Below, in pieces: positions 19,318 through 26,749 of a DNA stretch of 26,890 nucleotides. The notes below the pieces were generated by a model that saw nothing but the letters and a program-made list of their open reading frames with translations, made no database searches and had not been told where the DNA came from. The stretch comes from Fimenecus sp045613585 (GTDB lineage: Bacteria > Bacillota > Clostridia > Oscillospirales > Acutalibacteraceae). The translations under genes were made by a program, and so were the position numbers. Position 1 is the stretch's first letter. Each line of letters begins with the position of its first letter. Where the stretch lies: assembly GCA_045613585.1 (NCBI GenBank), contig JAZLBG010000145.1, forward strand, positions 1 to 26,890, read 5' to 3'.

Positions 19318-19548
19318 ATGGAAATTTCACCAGATACAAGTTTAATTATAAATCTTTGAACGCTTATTGCATGTGCATTCTTTCTTTGGAAATTGAGTGC
19401 AAATATTACAAAATTCAAAGAAAAAACTGAAATGGAATTAAAAAGTCACAATGAAAGAATAAATGAAATTGAATCATTGGATTTGAAAGCAATATTGATG
19501 AAAATTCAAACGGATTTGGAACGAATAAAGGAAAATATGCACAAATAG
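19318..19548 (+). CDS. Membrane protein with coiled coil (spanin/holin-associated candidate)
   Basis: The 76-residue product has one N-terminal transmembrane segment (SLIINLGTLIACAFFLWKL) followed by a long charged coiled coil (KEKTEMELKSHNERINEIESL...). The stop is TAG, the only TAG used here, showing TAG is still a stop. Its pattern is the mirror of XhlA (coiled coil then membrane anchor), a partner of holins; a lysis accessory function is a reasonable inference from the adjacent holin-like gene. It starts two bases after the previous TAA. Confidence 0.6.
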
Positions 19549-19591
19549 AAATAAACGTTGCAGAAAATTTTTTACATTCAATACATACCTA

Positions 19592-19807
19592 ATGAAACGA
19601 ATTACAAAACTTTCAGTTACAAAATTGGTTTTATTATTATTGGTAATATCATTAATTGTAATTGAATTATACAAAGTTTTTAAAGGTTCTGAATTAGATC
19701 AGATTTTTGTTGATACTGTATTAATGGTTATTTCTTTTTACTTTGGACAAAAAGGAATAAAATACGATAACGTGGATTCAATAATGGAAGAAGAAAACAA
19801 GGAATAA
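19592..19807 (+). CDS. Small holin-like membrane protein
   Basis: The 71-residue product has two hydrophobic segments (about residues 11-30, KLVLLLLVISLIVIELY; and 40-52, VDTVLMVISFYFGQKG) and a highly charged tail (DSIMEEENKE), with basic N-terminus. This topology and size fit a class II holin, or a phage protein family with FYFGQK.. motif found near lysis genes. It has no TGA, its three glycines being GGN, so it reads the same in either code. It lies between the coiled-coil membrane gene and unknowns, upstream of the cysteine peptidase. A hairpin (GGAATAA/TTATTCC, 19801-19819) overlaps its stop. Confidence 0.65.
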   Translation: MKRITKLSVTKLVLLLLVISLIVIELYKVFKGSELDQIFVDTVLMVISFYFGQKGIKYDNVDSIMEEENKE

Positions 19808-19831
19808 TTCTTTTATTCCCTATTAAATACG

Positions 19832-19909
19832 ATGAAATGAAAAATAATCATGATCGTATTGATCATATTGATAATTGTGACAGTGTGCAGTATAAATTGG
19901 TGCGTGTAA
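19832..19909 (+). CDS. Possible 25-residue membrane peptide
   Basis: ATG AAA TGA begins a frame encoding MKGKIIMIVLIILIIVTVCSIN and then WCV before TAA. It is a nearly perfect single membrane helix with one TGA=Gly codon, in a region next to a holin-like gene. It overlaps the 19837 gene in another frame and is very short, so it may be chance; the strongly hydrophobic composition is the only support. Confidence 0.25.
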
Positions 19910-20202
19910 TTGATAAAACAGCAACAGACATTCACCATATAATGTGAAAATGTAACAAGCACAAATACAATACGAATATTGATGAAAATAAAGTAAGAAT
20001 TTCAAGAAGATTACATGTTGCATTAAACGGATTTTTTGGAGACAAACAAAATCCAAGAGATCAATTAAAACAAGTATTTGAAATTGTAAAGCCAGTATTG
20101 AGTGAATGAGTTAAACAAGAGCTTTACACAATTCTTTATGAAGCAGATGATGAATTGTTTTATATACCAGAGCTTCTGAAATGAAAGAAAAAGAAGAAAT
20201 AA
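19837..20202 (+). CDS. Hypothetical protein, basic C-terminus
   Basis: The 121-residue product starts MKNNHDRIDHIDNCDSVQYKLVRVIDKTATDIHHIMGKCNKHKYN and ends in LLKGKKKKK. The central VRISRRLHVALNGFFGDKQNPRDQLKQVFEIVKPVLSEG looks helical and DNA-related (basic patches, a helix-turn pattern), but I do not recognise the family. Three TGA=Gly codons occur. The following gene begins within it (ATG 20181), indicating coupling. Confidence 0.65.
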
Positions 20203-20345
20203 ACGATTACGAATATAAACATTTAAGAATATGCAAACATAATATTCAAAGAGAATCATGCAGATCATGTTTATTTGAAGTTCTTTGCAGATTAGAATGA
20301 AATGATATTCACGATCAAAAGAAGATTTCAGAGAATTGATGATAA
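20181..20345 (+). CDS. Small Cys-rich protein
   Basis: The 54-residue product contains CKHNIQRESCRSCLFEVLC, with Cys-His and CxxC spacing suggestive of a small zinc-binding unit. It ends in two consecutive TGA codons before TAA (C-terminal GG). The start overlaps the preceding gene by 22 bases. Function unknown; such small zinc proteins are frequent between lysis and replication blocks. Confidence 0.5.
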
Positions 20346-20374
20346 AGAAATTTTTAAATTATAACAATAAAAAC

Positions 20375-21238
20375 ATGGAAGAAGAAATTACATTGTGATG
20401 TTTATGAATCGGTGAAGAAGCAACCGATTATGTTCTTTGTGACGGTGATATTGATATTTTACCAAAGCTTTATAAACAAGATCAAGTAAGATATGAATAC
20501 AACCAAGCAAATCAAAGTTGGAGTAAAGTTTCATGCACAATTTTTAGTGCAATGTGAATGGTTTCAGATTTAATGAATTATGAATTTTCGCTTGAAGAAT
20601 TACAAGAAGTTGACGAATTATCATATACAAAATGAAGAATACGTTGACATGGTTGGTATGTAAAGCAAGCCGTTGATCTTGTTTGTAAATGGTGGAATGA
20701 AAAACATGGCGATTTATGAAAAATTGCATATTACAGAGTTTCAAAATATTCAAACATGATTGATGAAATTCTTGAAAAGTGATATACAATGAACGGTAAT
20801 TTTTGCCCAACAACGGAATACAGCCAAGATTACAGAAAAGACGCAGTATTGGATTGAACAGATTTTTGAACCAATACAAATTGACATGCAATTGATATTA
20901 TAAACGATTGAAAAAGAAAAGTAAAAGATTCGTATAAATGAAGAAAAACATACGATTGAAAAATTGATTGTAACAGATACGAATTAAAAAACCCAATAAG
21001 TAAATTATCAAATTATGGAATGCGGTTTTATGTATTTACAAAGGTTGCAGAAGATAACCTTGAAGAATTAAAAAGATTAAACGAAATTAAAGCAAAAATT
21101 AATGAAGTAATGCCAATAAATTCACAATTGCGACATTTAACAAATTCAGAACCTTATAAAAATAAATTACATGAAGCAAATAATATGTTGCGTGAATGGT
21201 TGGATTATATCAATTGAGAAATAATAAATCTTTCATAA
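20375..21238 (+). CDS. Papain-like cysteine peptidase (endolysin or structural peptidase candidate)
   Basis: The 287-residue product has a Cys in the context SWSKVSCTIFSAMGMVSDL (around residue 56), a nucleophile helix of papain-fold (C1/C39-like) peptidases, and a His in TNGHAIDIINDG (around residue 172), where GHA..I matches the catalytic His strand; the following N/D in the next strand would complete a triad. A helical 80-residue C-terminal extension follows. As the only enzyme near the holin candidates and last in this operon before a strong terminator, it is the best candidate for a peptide-cleaving endolysin, but ejection- or tail-associated peptidases also look like this. Numerous TGA=Gly codons occur, including that of NGHA. 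Confidence 0.65.
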
Positions 21239-21293
21239 AAAAAGATTTTGCAATTTGTATGTTTTTCCGTAATATATCTTTGCAAATGTGTAG

Positions 21294-21322
21294 ACAGAAC
21301 GCAAGTTCTGTTTTCTTTTTTT
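21294..21322 (+). terminator. Intrinsic terminator closing the lysis-side operon
   Basis: A perfect 7-bp stem ACAGAAC/GTTCTGT with GCAA tetraloop (21294-21311) is followed by TTTCTTTTTTT. It is one of the strongest terminators of the window and isolates the integrase gene from the lysis genes. Confidence 0.88.
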
Positions 21323-21376
21323 ATCTGAAAAATCAAATCAGACAAAGAAAATCTGAATTCTATCTTGATTTCACTA

Positions 21377-21436
21377 TTGACAAAAATTAAAATATATTTA
21401 TTGCATAAGTAAAAAGTAGAACCAAATATATTTATT
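21377..21436 (+). promoter_or_regulatory. Integrase upstream control region with 13-bp direct repeat
   Basis: A perfect -35-like TTGACA (21377-21382) is followed by the 13-bp sequence AAATATATTTATT at 21390-21402, which recurs exactly at 21424-21436, 17 bases before the integrase ATG. No good -10 stands at 16-18 bases from TTGACA (TATTGC at 16 is weak). The repeats could be operators, or arm-type sites for the integrase, but the AT-rich background lowers their weight. Confidence 0.4.
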
Positions 21437-21452
21437 TGTTTATTTTTTCAAA

Positions 21453-22379
21453 ATGAAAAATTTACTTTATAACTTTTTGCAATATTCAAAGGACATAAAA
21501 TTCTATTCAAACGATACATTAACGCATTTTAAATATGATATTTTAAAACTTATTGAATATTTGAAATATCGTAAATGAAAAATGGAAATAAATATAGAAG
21601 ATATAAGATTACAAGAGTGTATTGAACGATTGGAAACATACAAAGAAACAAGAAATGTTTCACAAAGCACACTTGCCACGCTTTCAAATTCAATGCGTCA
21701 ATATTTTAAATATTGTGCAATGATGTGAGAAAAAGTTTGATTCAATGTTGAGCAATTACCGATCATAAAAAAAGAACATAAACCATTTGATATGATGAAA
21801 AAAGAAGAATACGAAATATTAATTCAAGCACCATTATTTTATGAAGAAAAAGAGATTATCGCAGAAAGAAATCAATTAATAATCGAAATTCCATACAGAA
21901 CATGATTACGCCGTTCTGAAATATTACGTTGTAAATTTGAACATTTCCACAATGAAAATCGCCAATTTCAAATACTTTGAAAAGGTGGTTATCATGATCG
22001 AGTATTTTTTACCGAAGAATTAAGAAAGAAAGTATTAAAATATGAATCAAATTTAAAGGAATACACAAAGAAAAGACCATTTAAACAAGATTTTCTTTTT
22101 GTTTGACTTGATAATAAAAACCGATGAAACCAGCTTGCACCAAAATATATTAATATCATGTTTCATAAATATTCAGAAAATCTTTTAAAGGAATGAAAAA
22201 TTACAAGATTATTACACCCGCACATGGAACGCCACGCATTCGCCACAAATTGCGTTTATGCTTGATTAAGCCAGCAAGCAACAACACGTTTAATGCGTCA
22301 CCGTGATCCAAAAACCACTGAATGATATTATCACATGAATGATACATGGTTAAAATCACAATTTGATAAAATATCATAA
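21453..22379 (+). CDS. int: Tyrosine recombinase (integrase)
   Basis: The 308-residue product has an N-terminal SAM-like DNA-binding domain (SQSTLATLSNSMRQYFKYC) and a catalytic domain with all active residues: Arg in TGLRRSEI, Lys in LGKGGYHDRVFF, His-x-x-Arg in HPHMERHAFATN, His in LMRHRDPKTTEGYYHM, whose last Tyr region provides the nucleophile. Length is typical for Xer-like integrases. TGA gives the G of TGLRR and of LGKGG. Its own terminator-separated unit and downstream AT-rich noncoding region suggest an attachment site nearby, though none can be defined. It makes the phage temperate by inference, or else serves as chromosome-dimer or element resolution. Confidence 0.92.
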
Positions 22380-22451
22380 CATATTTTTTTCAAAAGTAAA
22401 ATTTTTCGAACTTTTCGGAAAAATCGAATAGTTTAAAAATGTAATTCAGAA

Positions 22452-22470
22452 CTGTAATTTTTTATTGCAG
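22452..22470 (+). terminator. Possible weak terminator after integrase
   Basis: CTGTAAT/ATTGCAG (22452-22458 with 22464-22470) pair over seven positions with one G-U, five-T loop, followed by TAATTTTCTT. It is AT-rich and weak. A second AT-rich stem (22401-22407 with 22418-22424) lies upstream. Apart from these the stretch 22380-22500 shows nothing. Confidence 0.4.
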
Positions 22471-22501
22471 TAATTTTCTTATTAAAAAAGTGCAAAAAAA
22501 T

Positions 22502-22529
22502 TTGACAAATAAAAAATTTTTCTTATACT
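22502..22529 (+). promoter_or_regulatory. Near-consensus promoter for the 22536 RNA
   Basis: TTGACA (22502-22507), a 16-base spacer and TATACT (22524-22529) make the best sigma-70-type promoter in the window. The transcript would begin around 22536. No ORF with a start follows before the terminator at 22706, so the product is most likely a non-coding RNA. Confidence 0.75.
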
Positions 22530-22535
22530 TAATAC

Positions 22536-22706
22536 TGTCAAACAAGATATTAACACATTTGCTGAAATTTCTTGATCTTGTTATTCATTACTCTAATCGG
22601 TTGGATTGTTTCCACACACTCACCATATAGAGAATATCAGTGTGTTAGAGTAAATGAATAAATATATAAGAAACCAAGCGGTGTGATAATATCACATCGC
22701 TTTTTC
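22536..22706 (+). ncRNA. Structured small RNA between integrase and replication genes
   Basis: From the promoter to the terminator the roughly 170-nt transcript folds into three elements. Stem 1 is AACAAGAT/ATCTTGTT (22541-22548 with 22575-22582). Stem 2 is long: 22581-22596 pairs with 22645-22661 over 16 bp with one bulged A, and contains a 17-base asymmetric internal loop (22597-22613) and an inner CACACT/AGTGTG hairpin (22615-22620 with 22639-22644). Stem 3 is the terminator hairpin. Stems 1 and 2 overlap by two bases. There is no protein frame of merit. The long stem interrupted by a large one-sided loop is reminiscent of regulatory RNAs such as 6S or antisense immunity RNAs, but I do not recognise a family. 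Confidence 0.65.
22676..22706 (+). terminator. Terminator of the small RNA
   Basis: AAGCGGTGTGAT (22676-22687) pairs with ATCACATCGCTT (22691-22702) over 12 positions, one G-U pair, tight three-base loop, followed by a T-run continuing to 22705. The plus-strand T-run gives the direction. Confidence 0.85.
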
Positions 22707-22723
22707 GTAATTACTTATGCAAA

Positions 22724-22735
22724 AAGGTTCTACAA
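22724..22735 (+). repeat. 12-bp direct repeat, copy 1
   Basis: AAGGTTCTACAA occurs here and again at 22913-22924, immediately before the ATG of the replication gene. The two copies bracket the interleaved inverted repeats. The exact 12-base match in such a small region is unlikely to be chance. Confidence 0.7.
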
Positions 22736-22768
22736 TAAAAAGCATGTAAGTTTGACAAAGAAAACAGA

Positions 22769-22852
22769 GCTTGCGTGCGTTTCAAAGCAACCATACGAAT
22801 CAGTTGGGGAAATCAGCACGCAAGCGATCCAACTGGTTCATATGGTTGTTTT
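22769..22852 (+). ncRNA. Interleaved inverted repeats: pseudoknot or switch in the replication-gene leader
   Basis: Two pairs of arms alternate. Arm A1 GCTTGCGTGC (22769-22778) is a perfect 10-bp complement of A2 GCACGCAAGC (22816-22825). B1 (22788-22807) matches B2 (22829-22848) over 20 positions with 18 Watson-Crick pairs, one G-U and one mismatch; the helix can extend by AAAG/TTTT (22784-22787 with 22849-22852). The order A1-B1-A2-B2 means either a pseudoknot or two alternative hairpins; B ends in TTTTAATTTG, resembling a terminator. It lies 72 bases before the start of the replication gene, suggesting an attenuator, riboswitch-like leader, or a replication/attachment DNA site. The remainder (22853-22912) shows nothing further. 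Confidence 0.7.
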
Positions 22853-22912
22853 AATTTGTTTCAGTTCACATATGAGCCGTTGCACCACTACACACATTTT
22901 ATTTTCTAAAAC

Positions 22913-22924
22913 AAGGTTCTACAA
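22913..22924 (+). repeat. 12-bp direct repeat, copy 2 (contains ribosome-binding-like AAGG)
   Basis: AAGGTTCTACAA ends directly at the ATG of the next gene. AAGG eight bases before ATG is one of the few Shine-Dalgarno-like signals in the window, so the repeat may couple translation control of the gene to the upstream structure. Confidence 0.7.
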
Positions 22925-23683
22925 ATGAATGAAGAATTAGAAAGAATTACAATTTTCAATTCTTATGTAAGAAGCATTGACCAGCTTGCAAGATGAGATA
23001 TGCAACTTGCACAAGAGCTTTCTTATTGGATCATTCAATTCTGAATTAAATGAATCGAGCCACCAGCAGATTCAAACCCGTTCATGCTTTCAGTATTCGA
23101 GCAAATCAAAGAGCCGTTAATGAATTGAAGAAAAAAATCAATGAACGGTAAAACAAAATCAAAATCAGATGAAGAAGAAATCAAAGAAGAAACGGAAATT
23201 GAAGAAAAAAAATCAAAACAAAATCAAAATGAAATCAAAACTGAATCAAATGAAAATCAAAACGAAATCAAACCGTGACAAAATATAAAATATAAAAGAA
23301 AAAAGAAAAAAGAAGAAAATAATAATATTTCATTATCTAACGATAATGAAAGTGCAAGCACGGGAGATTATTGAGATTCAGAAATTAATGAATGTTTGGA
23401 AATTATTAAATCGTTTAATGGTTGAATTATTGATTGAACGCAAAAATCAAATCGTATTCGGTGAAAAAATTTAATTTGAAAAATCAAAAAATCGGAATTT
23501 GTGCAAAATCAGAATTACACACGGCAAAACACTTTAACGGCGGTGTTAAACGTGGTTGCACAAAACAAGTTTTATGTGAGCAAAATCACATCACCAGAAT
23601 TGATTTATAAAAATTTAGCAATTTTATTTCAAGTTTGCAGACAAGAATGAATGAATCAAACACCACAAATTGAAGTGCTTTAA
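22925..23683 (+). CDS. Replication initiation-like protein (DUF6291/DnaD-like phage protein)
   Basis: The 252-residue product has an N-terminal helical domain (NEELERITIFNSYVRSIDQL, then MQLAQELSYWIIQFGIKGIEPPADSN, then LSVFEQIKEPLMNGRKK) similar to phage DUF6291 proteins, which stand at the start of replication modules. A long Lys/Glu/Gln/Asn-rich linker (about residues 75-140) follows, with a tract of repeated NQNE/IK units, and a C-terminal domain of about 100 residues (ECLEIIKSFNG ... LTAVLNVVAQNKFYVSK) of DnaD/DnaB-like size. It is the first gene after the RNA-rich intergenic region and precedes Erf. Assignment is by N-terminal pattern and context. Confidence 0.6.
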
Positions 23684-23994
23684 AGGTTTACAAAGAGTTG
23701 ACGTTTGTAATTACAAGGGACGGTGATGTTTATACAACAACAGCCACACCAGATCAGATTTCAAAGCTTTGTGAAAAATCAAGATTCTTGAAATTGTGAA
23801 GTGATTACATTGCAGTTGATAGAATTAAAAAATTAACCGTAAAGCCAGCAGATGAAATCGACAATGCATTATTGCAGATTTCAGACAAAAATTTACGTGC
23901 AAGAGTTCAAGCGGAAGTTGATGAAAGAAGAAGAACATGATCACGCTTGAACATGGAAATTTATAAAAACATTTTAGATCGTTTCTCGAAATAA
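23647..23994 (+). CDS. Hypothetical protein overlapping the replication gene
   Basis: The 115-residue product (from ATG 23647, overlapping the preceding gene by 37 bases) contains LTFVITRDGDVYTTTATPDQISKLCEKSRFLKLGSDYIAVDRIKKLTVKPADEID, a regular beta-sheet followed by a helical end with ARVQAEVDERRRTGSRLNMEIYKNI. A TTG at 23698 is an alternative start. I do not recognise it. The beta part resembles small LytTR- or Tudor-like folds in rhythm only; no function is claimed. Confidence 0.6.
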
Positions 23995-23996
23995 AC

Positions 23997-24170
23997 ATGC
24001 CAAAAGAAGAAATCGAAAGACTTGAATGAAAAGTTGGATTCAAGCTATTCATCAGACGTGTTGGTTTAAAAAACTTTGATGAATATATGCAGTTGTTCGG
24101 TAATGATCGAGCAAAAAGACAAACAGCGGTTGAGTGGTTTATTGAAGAATACCCAAACCAAGCAAATTAA
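23997..24170 (+). CDS. Small basic hypothetical protein
   Basis: The 57-residue product (MPKEEIERLEGKVGFKLFIRRVGLKNFDEYMQLFG ... WFIEEYPNQAN) starts two bases after the previous stop. It is helical with alternating charged and hydrophobic residues. One TGA=Gly codon. Unknown function, possibly a DNA-binding partner in replication. Confidence 0.55.
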
Positions 24171-24194
24171 TTTTATATCAGTTATTAAGCGAAA

Positions 24195-24806
24195 ATGACA
24201 GATAAAGAAACACCAAAATTAAATTTATTCATGAAAATTCAAACCGTAAAAAGCAGATTGCTTCAAGCGAATTTGAAGAAATCATGAGAAAACAAACACG
24301 CATGATTCAAGTATTATGAGCTTTGAGACTTTTTACCAGCCATTGTTGAATTATGCAAAGACAATGGATTATATACACAAGTATTATTCGATAACGAAAC
24401 AGCAACATTATTGATTATTGATTGTGATGATCCAACACAGATTGTTCAATATACATCACCAATGCGTGACGTTGATTTGAAATGATGTCAACCGATTCAA
24501 GCATTATGAGCGGTTGAAACCTACCAACGCAGATATTTATATTTAAATGCGTTTGATATAGTTGAGAATGATACGCTTGACGCAGTTGCATGAGATGATA
24601 ATAAGCAAACAAAGAAAGCAGAAGTAAAAAAATTCAGTAATGAAGATTTGGAAAGATTGAAAGCAAAAACAGATTATTTGAAAAAATTTGCAACATCAGA
24701 TGATTTGTTAAAGGATATTCAAAAGTTCTTTTCAGTAGATAAAGACATGAAAATGAAAATTGCAGATGTTCGAGCAGAAGTTCCAGAAGATAAGCCAGCA
24801 GAATAA
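24195..24806 (+). CDS. erf: Erf-family single-strand annealing recombinase
   Basis: The 203-residue product shows the Erf core: early helix KLNLFMKIQTVKSRLLQANLKKSG, NKHAGFKYYELWDFLPAIVEL(C), the strand set LYTQVLFDNETATLLIIDCDD, and the signature ALGAVETYQRRYLYLNAFDIVENDTLDAVAGD (G from TGA), equivalent to the GsaiTYarRYal motif of the family. A charged C-terminal tail of about 60 residues (KFSNEDLERLKAKTDYLKKF) would mediate oligomer or SSB contacts. It anneals complementary single strands during phage recombination and repair, and probably genome circularisation. No exonuclease partner is recognised in the window. Confidence 0.88.
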
Positions 24807-24829
24807 TTTACATCTTAAAAAACAAGGTA

Positions 24830-25291
24830 ATGACAAATCAAGATACAATTGAAGAATTCGATGTTGCAGAATTATTACAAAAGCAAGAAAGCAACGCAAA
24901 CGAAGTTGATGAATTAATATCAAAGCACGAAAAATTCAAAGCAAAGTGATTGAAATTAACAGATCAAGATATGTTTGATCGAGTTGCTTTATGGGAAAAT
25001 ATGAAAGATAAAATTACAGAATTAAAAAGCACCTATTATGAAGAAAAGCAACAAAACGATGTTAAAAAAGGTGCAAGAATGGTCGAATTAAAAGCAATGT
25101 TGAACGAACAATGAAAAAAAGTGCATACAGATTCAACAGCAGACGCATTAATAAAGCAAGAATTCCAGCAACGTGATAATGAAATATCAATTCACAAATT
25201 ACAAGCGGAATTATTGCAGAATAAAGCGGATTGTGTGCTTGAATATATCAACATTGTAAAAATCCATATTAAAAAAGATTTTAGCATGTAA
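24830..25291 (+). CDS. Coiled-coil hypothetical protein after erf
   Basis: The 153-residue product is almost entirely helical and charged: EEFDVAELLQKQESNANEVDELISKHEKFKAKGLKLT, then VALWENMKDKITELKSTYYEEKQQNDVKKGARMVELKAML, and a late QQRDNEISIHKLQAELLQNK. Proteins next to erf in phages are often single-strand-binding, Erf-associated (Gam-like) or nuclease inhibitors; the coiled coil fits a host-nuclease inhibitor of Gam type, but sequence alone does not prove this. Two TGA=Gly codons. Confidence 0.55.
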
Positions 25292-25300
25292 TTTACAAGC

Positions 25301-25528
25301 ATGATAACGTATACAAAAAATAAAATCATTGCAGATAATAATTGAAAATCAAAATCAGTGGAAATTGACACGGTATTATGAGCCGTAAAATGAAAAAGTC
25401 GATTCCTTGCAAGGTTATGAATTGCAATGATCCTTGCAGAAAAATTAGAAATATCATCAAAGCAAGCATTCACGGTCGCATGCACAATGAAAGATGATTT
25501 CGAAACCTTTTACAACTTAAACAAATAA
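25301..25528 (+). CDS. Small hypothetical protein with a beta/helix motif
   Basis: The 75-residue product MITYTKNKIIADNNGKSKSVEIDTVLGAVKGKSRFLARLGIAMILAEKLEISSKQAFTVACTMKDDFETFYNLNK may contain an N-terminal beta hairpin and a C-terminal helix pair. Three TGA=Gly codons (NNGKS, VLGAV, VKGKS) and a fourth in RLGIA. It begins nine bases after the preceding stop. The family is unknown to me. Confidence 0.55.
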
Positions 25529-25529
25529 A

Positions 25530-26351
25530 ATGAAAAACAAAACAATAATTATTTATGCATTAATCGTTCTATTTATTCTTGTTATGTGATGAATTTTTGT
25601 CACATACGCAAGCAATAAACAAGAGCCAATACAACAAATTTTAAATCAGATTGAAAAGAATGAATCTGAATTACAACAGCTTGAAATCAAACAAGCTGAA
25701 TTAAACCAAGCCAATGAGCAAGCCAAAGAAGAATTATTGAATAAATACGGGTTGCAGATTTCAGAAACAAAAGCTGAATCACCAGATGATAGTGAAATAT
25801 GCCCAGTGGAATTATTTGAAAAATATGAGTGGGATTGTGTGAATCATATTAACGAATGGACACCATGAAAATTAACAGAAAGTGGTGATCATCAAGAAAT
25901 GCCAGAGATTAAAGCAACAGATGAACATGAAAGATTCAAGGAACTTGCAACAGCATATTGACTTGACGCAAGCACAATATGGAGTGTTGAAAACCATTAT
26001 TGAATTAAAGAATGAGTTATTCTTTGCATAACAGTTGCAGAAACAAGCGGTTGAAATCGTGGTTATGGTGAAAAAAACATATGAAGTGTTTGAAGTAATG
26101 ATCGTGGTGACCGCCCAACGTATGCTTTAATGGAAGCTTGACTTGAAGCAATAGGTAAAACATTAAACAACCAATATTTATGAAGTAAAAAAACTCTTTG
26201 ATGTTTAAGTAATGCTGGATCATGTAATGAATCCAACGATAATTGAAAAAGATATGCAACAAGTGAATCAAGCCGAGAAAAAAACATGGTTGCATGTTTA
26301 TCAACAATTTATGGATCAGTAAACGCCAGCACGTTTGGTATTAGAAGATAA
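25530..26351 (+). CDS. Membrane-anchored lysozyme-like (lytic transglycosylase candidate) protein
   Basis: The 273-residue product has one N-terminal transmembrane segment (TIIIYALIVLFILVMGGIFVTYA), a coiled coil (EKNESELQQLEIKQAELNQANEQAKEELLNKYG, about 36-72), and a C-terminal extracytoplasmic domain with VENHYGIKEGVILCITVAETSGGNRGYGEKNIGSVGSNDRG. The Glu of AETSGG lies where lysozyme-fold transglycosylases have their catalytic Glu after a helix VILCIT..ETS; cysteines may be disulfide-bonded (LGCLSNAGSC). It ends ASTFGIRR. It stands in the replication module rather than with the holin candidates, separate from the cysteine peptidase. A cell-wall role is inferred from this motif; host conversion or superinfection effects are alternatives. 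Confidence 0.6.
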
Positions 26352-26378
26352 TTTTTATTTCATTTATTATTTCAAAAC

Positions 26379-26723
26379 ATGGAAAATACAATTGATTTCT
26401 TTGATTTCCAATTCATCATTGATGAAGATTGAACATTGAAAGAAACAAGGTTCAATAATCTTCTTATAAGTAAAGAACTTTGAAATAGTTTATTCTTTGT
26501 GCATGAAAAGTATATGAAAAAGGTAAAACAGCACAAATTTGATAAAAAGAAAATTGAAGCCCACAAAGAAGAAAAAGAAAAAATGTTGAATGCATGGAGA
26601 GTGCAAAAAGAACATTATCAGTGACACATCAGATACCAAGAAAAAGCATTGTGAGAAAAAAACAGATTATTGAAAGCAATATGATTAATTGCCCACAATG
26701 TTGAAAAAGTTAATCAGAATTAA
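26379..26723 (+). CDS. Hypothetical coiled-coil protein
   Basis: The 114-residue product MENTIDFFDFQFIIDEDGTLKETRFNNLLISKELGNSLFFVH then turns into a basic helical region (KYMKKVKQHKFDKKKIEAHKEEKEKMLNAWR, then YQEKALGEKNRLLKAIGL). It ends IAHNVEKVNQN. Four or so TGA=Gly codons. I do not recognise it; the acidic start and basic coiled coil fit a scaffold or regulator. The leader has the recurrent AT-rich motif. Confidence 0.55.
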
Positions 26724-26749
26724 TTTTATTTCATAAAAAACAAAACATC

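Noticed and set aside
22752..22780. Second TTGACA promoter before the replication gene
   Set aside because: TTGACA at 22752 has no -10-like hexamer at 15-19 bases.
22380..22924. attP core for the integrase
   Set aside because: Position is suitable, but no sequence could be distinguished as a core without a host junction; the inverted repeats have spacings unlike a tyrosine recombinase core.
22683..22928. 81-codon plus ORF in the int-replication gap
   Set aside because: It spans the terminator hairpin and both interleaved inverted repeats; its composition follows the repeats and it has no recognisable domain. RNA structure explains the sequence better.
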